Assembly (NCBI GenBank): GCA_011365055.1 | Contig: RDOG01000002.1 | Coordinates: forward strand, 317,425-381,424 | Direction of reading: 5' to 3' | From: Promethearchaeota archaeon | Lineage (GTDB): Archaea > Asgardarchaeota > Lokiarchaeia > Helarchaeales > RDOG01 | DNA length: 64,000 nucleotides | Part shown: in pieces, positions 55,612 to 63,382 of the stretch | Layout: the number at the start of each line of letters is the position of its first letter | How positions within the stretch are numbered: position 1 is the first letter of the stretch | Translations under genes and position numbers: made by a program | The notes under the pieces: model-generated | The model's database searches: none | What the model was told of the DNA's origin: nothing | Seen by the model: the letters and a program-made list of their open reading frames with translations, nothing else

Positions 55612-56637
55612 ATGAAAATTGGATTGAATATAATTAGTTATGGAAGTTATATCCCCAGATACAGAATAAAAAAAGAAGAATTCATTAAGACTTGGGGGAG
55701 TTTCCAAGCAAAAGTAAATGAAAAAGCAGTGATAGGATATGACGAAGATACTTTGACCATGGCAATAGAAGCAGGATTAAATGCATTGCGAGATTCACTC
55801 TTAGATCCTAAAAACATAGGATTAATTTCTATAGGAACAAGTACACCACCATATTCAATACGTTCTCTTGCGTCTGAGATTAGAATGGCATTGGGATTAC
55901 CGGAAAATATTTCATTATTTGATTTTAAAGAATCTGAAAAGGCAGGTACAACCGCGTTTAATGCATCGTTGGACATGATCCTTAATAGGGGAAAAGCAGG
56001 TTTAATTATTGGGAGTGATTCACCCAAAGCAAGACCTAACGATGAATTGGATCACGCTTATGGTGCTGGTGCTGGTGCATTACTCGTAGGAACCACAAAG
56101 GGAATTGCAACAATTGAAGGAATAACGAGCTCTTCAATTGATTTTATAGCAGATAAATACAAACGTGAAGGCGAAATATACGTTACCGACTTAAGCATTA
56201 CAAGTTATCAACGTCATGCATATCAATCAACGATTACGAATGCAATAAAAGAGCTTTTCAATGAATTGAATGTTAATGAATCAGATTATAAATATTTTAT
56301 AGTTCAAGGTCACGATACTGGAGAAATACTTAGAGCTAGCAAGTTAATTAATAAAGATAAAATATCTTATAATAATTTAAATAATGTCGGAGATTCTGGC
56401 GCAGCATCAATATTTTTAGAATTAATTAATGTCTTGGAGACGAAAGCAGAACCTGGAGATCGTATTTTATGTGTAGGTTATGGATCTGGAATTGGAGCTG
56501 ATGTTTTTAGTATCGTGGTTAATGATCAATTAAGAAAAAGTGAGGAATCAATCCCTTATTCTGTTTATTTAAATAATAAAATTTACATCGACTATACTCA
56601 ATATTTAAAATTAAAAGAAATGATCGAATTAGAATGA
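55612..56637 (+). CDS. HMG-CoA-synthase-like thiolase-fold protein lacking the catalytic Cys
   Basis: Overall an archaeal HMG-CoA synthase: opening GLNIISYGSYIPRYRIKKEE, GYDEDTLTMAIEAGLNAL, DSGAASIFLELI and GYGSGIGADVFSIVV near the end, length 341. The active site is altered: the usual CKAGT reads EKAGT (E109 in place of Cys), the catalytic Glu of the GSESHPY loop is Ser (S77 in GTSTPPY), and the FHQPNG His region reads VQGHDTGE, with H234 possibly taking its place. So a Cys-based Claisen condensation is not expected. The DUF35 gene follows 12 bases later, as in thiolase/HMGS complexes, so it may be a scaffold or act on another CoA ester. GAGGTG precedes the ATG. Confidence 0.75.
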   Translation: MKIGLNIISYGSYIPRYRIKKEEFIKTWGSFQAKVNEKAVIGYDEDTLTMAIEAGLNALRDSLLDPKNIGLISIGTSTPPYSIRSLASEIRMALGLPENISLFDFKESEKAGTTAFNASLDMILNRGKAGLIIGSDSPKARPNDELDHAYGAGAGALLVGTTKGIATIEGITSSSIDFIADKYKREGEIYVTDLSITSYQRHAYQSTITNAIKELFNELNVNESDYKYFIVQGHDTGEILRASKLINKDKISYNNLNNVGDSGAASIFLELINVLETKAEPGDRILCVGYGSGIGADVFSIVVNDQLRKSEESIPYSVYLNNKIYIDYTQYLKLKEMIELE

Positions 56638-56649
56638 GATGATGATTAT

Positions 56650-57072
56650 ATGGCACATGTTTCAGTCCCAAAATATTGGCATGCTCTTGGACAAAAATAT
56701 AGGCTTGTTGCAGGGAAATGTTCTTCTTGTGGGACCTTGAATTTTCCCCCCACACCATTATGTAAATCATGCAACAGTACAGACACGCAGCAAGAAGTCA
56801 GATTAAAAGGAAAAGGTAAGATATATAGTTACACTGTAATTGGACGTGGAGCAGCCCCACCTGAATTTACAAAAATGCAAAAAAAATCTGGACCCTATGC
56901 AATCGCAGTGATTGAGCTTGAGGAGGGTCAAAAAGTTAATGCTCAATTAACTGATTTAATTGATCCTTATGATATTAAAATTGGAGATGAAGTAATCGCA
57001 GTTTTTAGGCAAATTTACGAGCAAGAAGATGTAATTCGTTATGGACTTAAATTCAGACCAGTTATCAAATAA
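56650..57072 (+). CDS. DUF35 zinc-ribbon/OB-fold acyl-CoA-associated protein
   Basis: Seen: rubredoxin-like zinc ribbon CSSCG...CKSCN at residues about 25-43, then an OB-fold domain starting KGKGKIYSYTVIGRG. This DUF35 type binds CoA and bridges thiolase and HMG-CoA synthase in archaea, or pairs with thiolase-like subunits (BbsA with BbsB). Length 140 is normal. It lies directly after the HMGS-like gene and is likely its partner. Confidence 0.87.
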   Translation: MAHVSVPKYWHALGQKYRLVAGKCSSCGTLNFPPTPLCKSCNSTDTQQEVRLKGKGKIYSYTVIGRGAAPPEFTKMQKKSGPYAIAVIELEEGQKVNAQLTDLIDPYDIKIGDEVIAVFRQIYEQEDVIRYGLKFRPVIK

Positions 57073-57169
57073 TTTTATTTAATTTATCTCTATAATTCAT
57101 TAGAATCAGAGACATAAATTATGAGCCTAAATGAAAAAATTTAAGAAAAATTAAGGTTCGTGTATTAGT

Positions 57170-57847
57170 ATGGAAGCAAAGCATCCAGAATTTAAAAAAG
57201 GAGAAGATCATTTTAGAGAGAAACGTATTAATAAAATAATAGAATCACTTAAAAAGAATGGAATTAATGCAAAATATTTTCAAACACATCAAGAAGCAGT
57301 AGATTGGTTAATGGAAAAATTGCCTGATAATGGTATTGTGGGTGTTGGAGGCTCTAGGACGCTTTTGCAAATCGGATTGATTGATAGGTTAATTGAAACA
57401 AGTCAGACAGGAAGAATTAAATTTCTGGATAGATGGAGCGATACGATTGATAAAAAAACAGAAGCACAAACGAGATATGATAATCTCTCTGCAGATGTTT
57501 TTATAACGAGCAGCAATGCGATCACGCTTGATGGAAAGTTAGTTAATATAGATGGACTTGGTAATCGAGTGGCAGCCATGATGTTCGGTCCAAAAAAAGT
57601 ATATTTTATAGTAGGAAGAAATAAAATAGTTAAAGATGTAGAAGCAGGTATTGATAGAGCTAGAAATGTGGCGGCAGCACAAAATGCAGCACGATTCGGC
57701 ATGCCCACAATATGTAGAGAAACGGGTATTTGTGATGAAAAAAATTGTTATGGCACTAGAATCTGCAACATTGTTACGATCATTGAACGAGGGAATTTAC
57801 CTAATCGTATGATGGTTTTGATGGTTAATGAAGACTTGGGTTATTGA
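57170..57847 (+). CDS. LUD-domain protein (LutC/DUF162 family)
   Basis: Seen: GIVGVGGSRTLLQIGLIDRL (about residues 60-80), ADVFITSSNAITLDGKLVNIDGLGNRVAAM and GRNKIVKDVEAGIDRARNVAAAQNA, the LUD domain core. The end carries a Cys group (CRETGICDEKNCYGTRIC) that may bind a metal or cluster. LUD proteins take part in lactate or 2-hydroxy acid oxidation, as in LutABC. The glcD/glcF-like operon converges with it just downstream, which supports such a role. Confidence 0.85.
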   Translation: MEAKHPEFKKGEDHFREKRINKIIESLKKNGINAKYFQTHQEAVDWLMEKLPDNGIVGVGGSRTLLQIGLIDRLIETSQTGRIKFLDRWSDTIDKKTEAQTRYDNLSADVFITSSNAITLDGKLVNIDGLGNRVAAMMFGPKKVYFIVGRNKIVKDVEAGIDRARNVAAAQNAARFGMPTICRETGICDEKNCYGTRICNIVTIIERGNLPNRMMVLMVNEDLGY

Positions 57848-58347
57848 TCTGGTATAAATGTGAAAAATCTACCATTTTCAATGTTTTTTAGAAGTTTAAA
57901 TAAAGATATTCCTAACCCAAAGCCATGGATCTTCTTGTCAGGTATGATTCGGATTATTATTTCATCCTGAGTATCAAGAGATATTTTTTTAAGCATACGT
58001 CTCATTAATCGTTTTTGATTAAAGGCATCTTGTGCTTTGGGGTCATTAAAAGGAAGAATTTCTGCCTTACCTTGAAATTGAATGCAAAAATCTGGGGCAA
58101 AACGAATAATATAATGAGGAAAGGGAATTGCAAATGTAATGTTGGGATTTTTACGAATATTTTTTGTTTTTTTTACATCCGTACCAGTCATAATATATAG
58201 AGAAATTTTTTCTCCAGGAGGAGATAATGCGTACATGACACCAGCTACGTGTGGTCTTCCCTCAGGAGTCACAGTACCTAGAAATCCAAATTTATTTTTT
58301 CTTATTTTTTTTATGATTTTATTAAAAGAAACTTCACGAATTGACAT
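57841..58347 (-). CDS. FMN-binding split-barrel protein (pyridoxamine 5'-phosphate oxidase-like)
   Basis: A 168-residue protein of the PNPOx-like fold. Seen: FLGTVTPEGRPHVAGVMYAL at the start, TGTDVKKTKNIRKNPNITFAI after it, then a beta-barrel with FQGKAEIL: the pattern of F420/FMN-binding flavoproteins and general stress proteins. The frame is open to 58365, but the ATG at 58347, three bases after the stop of the upstream gene, fits. It overlaps the end of the convergent LUD gene by seven bases. Last gene of the four-gene operon. Confidence 0.8.
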   Translation of the reverse strand: MSIREVSFNKIIKKIRKNKFGFLGTVTPEGRPHVAGVMYALSPPGEKISLYIMTGTDVKKTKNIRKNPNITFAIPFPHYIIRFAPDFCIQFQGKAEILPFNDPKAQDAFNQKRLMRRMLKKISLDTQDEIIIRIIPDKKIHGFGLGISLFKLLKNIENGRFFTFIPDQ

Positions 58348-58349
58348 TT

Positions 58350-59210
58350 TCAATACCAATCCCAATTAATGTAGGAGTATGGTAAAAACTCTTCGGAATT
58401 AATTTCAGCTACCACCTTTCCCGGAAGCATTGAATTATCAGATTTGGTGTATAACGCACCCAATAACTTCACAACTTGAACCTCACCCCATGGATCGTGA
58501 GATGATGAACCTAAAGTCATCTCCAAAACTTTTCCTACATTAAATGACTTGATTTTTCCTTTAGTTTCTTGTCTAACCAGTCTGGGATTATAATCAAAAC
58601 CATCCCGAGAAGGAGAGGGAAAATATTTGAAATTATATGAAATGGAACCTCTTTTTTTCGTGGGCAAAAATTTAATATCAATAACAGTTTTAAGAAATTC
58701 AGGGTCATTTTGCAACTTCCGGAAATCTGGATCATTGAGTTTGGGAAGAAGCTCCCCAATATCATTAAATTTATTGGATAATTCCACCTTAACATCAAGA
58801 TTTTTAGTTCCTAATCGCTCAGAAGTAGCTTTAATTATATTTCCTTCCTTTTTCATACCTAAATGAGCCATCTTTTTTGGGAATCCAAATACCTCTCTTC
58901 CACCCACTAATGCCCTATCATCATTAACATGCATTGCTAAATAATAATTACCTGTAATACCTTCAAATTTACATCGGATCATTAATGCACTCTCAAGATA
59001 AGGTTGTCCTTGAGATGCTTCAGGATAATTCGCGATGAAGGAAATAGCAATTGGCAAGGATATCGACTCAAGAGGTGGAGGTAATATCTTTTCTATTATT
59101 TCAGGTTTAGTTTCCCAAAAAATTAATAACATTTCAGCTCCAGGGAAAACAGAATTTGTTAATCTCTCATTATGATCTTTTATTTCTTCGAAAGTTCTTT
59201 TAAAACTAAT
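58350..59210 (-). CDS. acetoacetate decarboxylase-family protein, apparently non-ATG start
   Basis: Seen: MHVNDDRALVGGREVFGFPKKMA, the acetoacetate-decarboxylase signature with the Schiff-base-forming Lys in PKK, a region PPPLESISLPIAISFIANYP near the start, and SSHDPWGEVQVVKLLGA near the end. ADC enzymes use a Schiff base to decarboxylate keto acids; related members are dehydratases or unknown. The first ATG (59132) is too far in: upstream in frame sequence reads KRTFEEIKDHNERLTNSVFPGAE and looks family-like. A strong AGGTGA (59217-59222) right after the GlcF stop sits six bases before an ATT at 59210, so translation probably starts there. Confidence 0.75.
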   Translation of the reverse strand: MSFKRTFEEIKDHNERLTNSVFPGAEMLLIFWETKPEIIEKILPPPLESISLPIAISFIANYPEASQGQPYLESALMIRCKFEGITGNYYLAMHVNDDRALVGGREVFGFPKKMAHLGMKKEGNIIKATSERLGTKNLDVKVELSNKFNDIGELLPKLNDPDFRKLQNDPEFLKTVIDIKFLPTKKRGSISYNFKYFPSPSRDGFDYNPRLVRQETKGKIKSFNVGKVLEMTLGSSSHDPWGEVQVVKLLGALYTKSDNSMLPGKVVAEINSEEFLPYSYINWDWY

Positions 59211-59223
59211 TTTAATTCACCTT

Positions 59224-60420
59224 CTATAACGCTTTTTCAACTAATTCTAATAAATCGATCATCTTAATTTTCGAATCTAATGCAATTATTGCATCAGACA
59301 AATTTCTATAACAAAAGGGACAAATACTTACTAAGAATTCGACACCAGTTTCTTCTGCTTCTTTTATTCTGCTTTTTGCAATATCTAATGATAGTTCAGG
59401 AAATCCTTTTTTTACTCCACCACCAGCACCGCAACACTTAGCATTCTGTTTGATGGTTTTCATCTCAATTAAATTCGAAATTTTGTTAAGAATTTCTCTA
59501 GGTTCTTCGTAAATGCCTGTATGTCTTCCAGTATGACAAGGATCATGATAAGTAACGTTTAATCCCAATTTTTTTAATTCTATATTCTTTTGATTAATTA
59601 AATCATAAATAAATTTGATTGTATGTTCGACTTCTATACCTAGATCTTCTATAATATCTGCATAATCTATCTTTAGAGTTCTATAACATCCAGCACAACT
59701 TGTTATGATCTTTTTAATTTCACTCTTCTTAAATATTTCTTTATTTTTTTCTTTTACAAAATTAAAAGCATTGAGATCTCCTGTACGTATTGCCACGCTC
59801 CCACAACAGGCTTCATTTTCTCCAAGTACTGCAAAATCAATTCCTAGTTTTTTAAGTACTTTTACTGTATTTATTGCCACGTTTTGAATGTCGGGTGTTA
59901 ATGAAGCAGTACATCCTACAAAATATAGAATCTCAGCCTTTTCAGTTAAAGCTTGTTTTATTTGAAAATTTATTTTTTCAATCCAATCTCTTTTTAATTT
60001 ATTATCGCGACCATATGGATTTAAAAATTCAACCATTGCTTTATTCATTGGAACATGTGCTTCTAATCCACATCCAGCATCTACAAGCTCTGCTCTTAAT
60101 GCTTCATAAAACGCTGCATTATCCATATCATAAGCACAAGCTTCTCTACAAGCGTTACAAGTGGGACATTGATAAAAAACTTCCGCTAGATCTTTGCTTA
60201 ATTCTAATTTTCCTTGCCAAACTGATCTAATTATTTGCATCTTTCCTCTACTAAAGAAAGGTTCAAATCCAGCTGTATGTTCTCGTGCAACACATACACC
60301 ATATTTTGGAGGAATGGCCGTTACGTCAATCGCTTCCCTACAATCTCCGCAACTTATGCATTGTAAGAGCTTGATCCCTAATTGAGCTAAGTGTTTATAC
60401 TTTTCTTCTGGCTTATTCAT
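59224..60420 (-). CDS. CCG-domain iron-sulfur protein (GlcF/LutA/HdrD-like)
   Basis: Electron-transfer subunit. Seen: an N-terminal cluster region (CISCGDCREAID and CPTCNACREACAYDM, about residues 19-105), two CCG domains with CGSVAIRTG (ACCGS) and AKCCGAGGGVKKG, and FVGCTASLTPD. CCG domains bind a cubane or noncubane cluster or contact a flavoprotein subunit, as in glycolate oxidase GlcF and heterodisulfide reductase HdrD. Length 398. Its ATG overlaps the end of the glcD-like gene by eight bases, showing coupling. Confidence 0.87.
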   Translation of the reverse strand: MNKPEEKYKHLAQLGIKLLQCISCGDCREAIDVTAIPPKYGVCVAREHTAGFEPFFSRGKMQIIRSVWQGKLELSKDLAEVFYQCPTCNACREACAYDMDNAAFYEALRAELVDAGCGLEAHVPMNKAMVEFLNPYGRDNKLKRDWIEKINFQIKQALTEKAEILYFVGCTASLTPDIQNVAINTVKVLKKLGIDFAVLGENEACCGSVAIRTGDLNAFNFVKEKNKEIFKKSEIKKIITSCAGCYRTLKIDYADIIEDLGIEVEHTIKFIYDLINQKNIELKKLGLNVTYHDPCHTGRHTGIYEEPREILNKISNLIEMKTIKQNAKCCGAGGGVKKGFPELSLDIAKSRIKEAEETGVEFLVSICPFCYRNLSDAIIALDSKIKMIDLLELVEKAL

Positions 60421-61954
60421 TATGTGTGGATGCCTCCTGCCCCTCTTTTATAATATAATTATTGATATCATTTTCATAACTATACATGTGGAATTTATTT
60501 GGGCTTAAAATGAAATTGGGATCAACTAATTTTTTTATATTTTTAAAAAATTTAATAAAATTATCGTCATATGCACCGGCTTCAACAATTGATTGCGATA
60601 TTGATTCACCCAACCAATAATGAACGCCTCCATAACGAACTTGAGCACGGACTCTTTTGTGCCACATTTTCATAGCAATTTCTCGTTGTTCATTCGTGTT
60701 ATCTGCATTAAATCCCCCTGCAAAGACACAATGACCATTAGGGAGTAAATGAATGGAAGTAGCGAATGCAGATGCACTTCGAGGTGGGAATTCATTTTGA
60801 TGAGAACTATCAAATTCTGCACTCATCATTTTCCGGCTAGGCATAAACGAGATAGGTAATTTATGACAAGTGGTGCAAGATATCTTAGGAGGAAAGAGTG
60901 AAATGAATTTGTTAAAATAACGATAAGGAAATTGTAGATTAAATTCCGTATCTTTTGATAATCCCAAAGATGTATCTATTTCATTCCAATCAAAATGTCT
61001 AGAATGATTTTTCATAATGTTTTCTACTTTTTCCTCATAAATTTCTAATATCTTTTCATCAAAAGCTTCTAATATAAACATGAACACGTGTCCCTTCAAT
61101 TTTGGGCGTTTCTTTGGTTTCTCTTTCACAAATGCTGTCATTAATTGGACGACATCTAAAGGTCGAATATATAAATCGTGAATTCCATCTCGCACTTCCA
61201 TTTGTAATTTTACCATGAGCTCAGCCGTTAAATCATAATCAGGAGAATTAAGCATGTAATTTTTCATTATTTTATATGGAGCATTTGGATATAAACGTAA
61301 AAATGCTTTTGTTTTAATCCCCATGGTTCCTACATCACCCATGAAGAGACCAGTAAAGTCTGGTGCAACTCCATATCGACAAAACGGCTTGGCATATTTG
61401 CTTGTTGCAGCTCCAGTTCTTATAATTGTTCCTTCTGGATTTGGTAATACGATTTCAACACCTAGACAATTTTCTGTTATTAAACCATATTTTGTTGAAC
61501 CAAATCCTGCAGATGAGTTGCTCAGACCTCCTCCCATAGTTGCAGAAAAACCACTTCCGGGTCCAACCATTCCAGTTGTCAGCCCTTTTGGATATAATTC
61601 AGAAAGAAGAGCTGCCCAAGTTACGCCGGCTTCGACTTCACAATAAAAATCTTTTTGATTTATTTCTAATATTCGATTCATTCTTGTTAGATCAAGTAAA
61701 ATACCGCCATCAGTCGCTGCACCACCAACAAGATCTGCTCCACCACCTCGTGGAACCACTTTTATCTTATATTTATTCGCAATTTTTACAATCTCAGAGA
61801 TTTCTTCTGAATTTTCTGGTCTGACTATCATGTCAGCCCATCTATCTGGAAAGGCAGGATCCACATTGCGTGAATATGCCGCTTTCATAAAATCTTTATT
61901 TGTAATGAATTTTGAGCCCACAACATTCTCAATATCTTTATATGCATCAGACAT
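60413..61954 (-). CDS. FAD-linked oxidase, glycolate/D-lactate dehydrogenase-like
   Basis: Seen: the PCMH FAD-binding fold (RPENSEEISEIVKIANKYK, PRGGGADLVGGAATDGGILLDL), GGGLSNSSAGFGSTKYGLI, and a C-terminal cap with CTTCHKLP. Length about 513, as for GlcD/Dld-type enzymes, with a larger C-terminal region than bacterial GlcD. Likely oxidises a 2-hydroxy acid and passes electrons to the CCG protein encoded next. TAGGTT lies before ATG 61954 (TTG at 61960 is an alternative). First gene of the operon; the promoter lies in the short gap before 62014. Confidence 0.88.
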   Translation of the reverse strand: MSDAYKDIENVVGSKFITNKDFMKAAYSRNVDPAFPDRWADMIVRPENSEEISEIVKIANKYKIKVVPRGGGADLVGGAATDGGILLDLTRMNRILEINQKDFYCEVEAGVTWAALLSELYPKGLTTGMVGPGSGFSATMGGGLSNSSAGFGSTKYGLITENCLGVEIVLPNPEGTIIRTGAATSKYAKPFCRYGVAPDFTGLFMGDVGTMGIKTKAFLRLYPNAPYKIMKNYMLNSPDYDLTAELMVKLQMEVRDGIHDLYIRPLDVVQLMTAFVKEKPKKRPKLKGHVFMFILEAFDEKILEIYEEKVENIMKNHSRHFDWNEIDTSLGLSKDTEFNLQFPYRYFNKFISLFPPKISCTTCHKLPISFMPSRKMMSAEFDSSHQNEFPPRSASAFATSIHLLPNGHCVFAGGFNADNTNEQREIAMKMWHKRVRAQVRYGGVHYWLGESISQSIVEAGAYDDNFIKFFKNIKKLVDPNFILSPNKFHMYSYENDINNYIIKEGQEASTHNE

Positions 61955-62013
61955 CTTCAAAACCTAGAAATTAATTCTTAACCTAGAATATTTCAATCTT
62001 TTTCTAATTAAGC

Positions 62014-62190
62014 ATGAGAGAAATTTTGGTACAAAATAAAAAAATCAAAAAATTTTCGAAGAAAGACAAAGAAAAGACAAGATATTACGTTGAAACAAGA
62101 GAAAAAATTAAAATTCTCAAAGATAATGAAGTAATTGAGGCATTAGAATCTGGAACCATAACAATGATATTTAAAAAGAGCATAAAGTAA
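62014..62190 (+). CDS. small basic protein of unknown function (58 residues)
   Basis: The frame reads MREILVQNKKIKKFSKKDKE, then TRYYVETREKIKILKDNEVIE and a GTITMIFKK end: an alternating strand/helix pattern with strong charge and no stop-like patches. ATG at 62014 is near the divergent operon promoter and has no ribosome site, so it may be leaderless. It is compact and ends in a TAA at 62190. No family recognised; an RNA-binding or antitoxin-like role is possible but not shown. Confidence 0.5.
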   Translation: MREILVQNKKIKKFSKKDKEKTRYYVETREKIKILKDNEVIEALESGTITMIFKKSIK

Positions 62191-62329
62191 TTTAAACCAA
62201 AAAAATTGGTAGCCATCTAATTAGATATTTCTTTTGGAAAAATTTAAATCATTAAAATTGTATATTATAGCACATACGGGGGTTAATTTTTCCATATATT
62301 TATAATCCTTTAATTACTGGAGGGATTTT

Positions 62330-62557
62330 ATGGAATCCTCTAAAAGTTATTTAAGAAGACAAATGCTCAGAAAATTAGATAAAAAATTACTTTCAAATAG
62401 AGTTCTAGAGGATGCAAAAGAATTAAAAGAATATTATGAAAAACCATATCTTTCTTCAGAACTTGCAAATCTTGATGTAAAACATTTATTAATAGCTTTA
62501 TTCATCGAATTAAAAAATGACATTAATGAAATCAAATCAAAACTCAATACCTTTTGA
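62330..62557 (+). CDS. small helical protein of unknown function (75 residues)
   Basis: Helical, charged: SYLRRQMLRKLDKKLLSNRV then LIALFIELKNDINEIKSKL at the end. GGAGGG before the ATG gives a strong ribosome site, which argues that the gene is real. No family recognised. An AT-rich gap of about 140 bases precedes it. Confidence 0.6.
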   Translation: MESSKSYLRRQMLRKLDKKLLSNRVLEDAKELKEYYEKPYLSSELANLDVKHLLIALFIELKNDINEIKSKLNTF

Positions 62558-62725
62558 TCTTTCATTCCTCTTTTTTTCTATCTTGATTATTAGGAAGATA
62601 TTAAACTATTGATGTTGATAAGGAAAAAAAAGGATTTAAATCACGCTTTAGGTTTTATTCGTTATTTTTGCTCAACTTTTTTCCTAGGTTTAAATATGAA
62701 TTTTTTTTAATTCAAATTGGTAAAA

Positions 62726-63010
62726 ATGACGGACAAGATTAGTACATGTATCAAAAAAATGAAAAAAATGTCGACTTCGACAAATATTGAAAGTAAACGA
62801 GAAATTATAAATAATTTTTTTGAAAAAGATTTGAACTTAATGTTAATTGATTCGAATTATATTAACCATTATGATAAAAAAACGAAGGATATCATTAAAA
62901 ATAATGGAATTAGGATAGAAAATTTTTATATACTCGATAAAGACATGTTTTTATTAAGATTAAGGGCCGTAAATGAAATAAATAATTTGAAAAATATCTT
63001 AAAAACATAA
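62726..63010 (+). CDS. small protein of unknown function (94 residues)
   Basis: Basic and helical. The N terminus is Met/Lys/Ser-rich (CIKKMKKMSTSTNIESKRE), then a mixed helix/strand region. TTG at 62717 opens the frame; the ATG at 62726 is preferred though only a weak GGT precedes it. No family recognised. Confidence 0.45.
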   Translation: MTDKISTCIKKMKKMSTSTNIESKREIINNFFEKDLNLMLIDSNYINHYDKKTKDIIKNNGIRIENFYILDKDMFLLRLRAVNEINNLKNILKT

Positions 63011-63382
63011 AATAATTAAAATTTAACTTTAATTAATTAAAAAACTTCTTTTTTTCTCCTTATTTTACAAAAATCACTTTTTTTATTTTAAAATACCACA
63101 GTGAAGATCTATATCAATAAGACACCGTGAATGTCTCAATTTTTTGTTACATGCCAAATCTTGTCAATCACTATATATTTTAATTTAAATCTGTTAAGGC
63201 ATTTCTAATAATCGTTATCAATTCTCTTGATTTCACGCTCATGCCCAGCCATTCATGTAAAAAAAAGAAAGGAATTGAGCAATTCGTTTTTCGTGCGGTA
63301 GGTTTATATCGTTAATCTACAATTTTTATTTGCCAATACATTTTTTTTTTAACTTGATAATCAAGAGGAAGGTTTTTCAGAC
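63011..63382. other. gap upstream of the Kelch gene
   Basis: 372 bases, AT-rich but with somewhat more G/C in 63230-63310 than neighbouring gaps. GAGGAAGG near 63365-63372 serves as the ribosome site of the next gene. No RNA gene or ORF could be supported. Confidence 0.4.
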
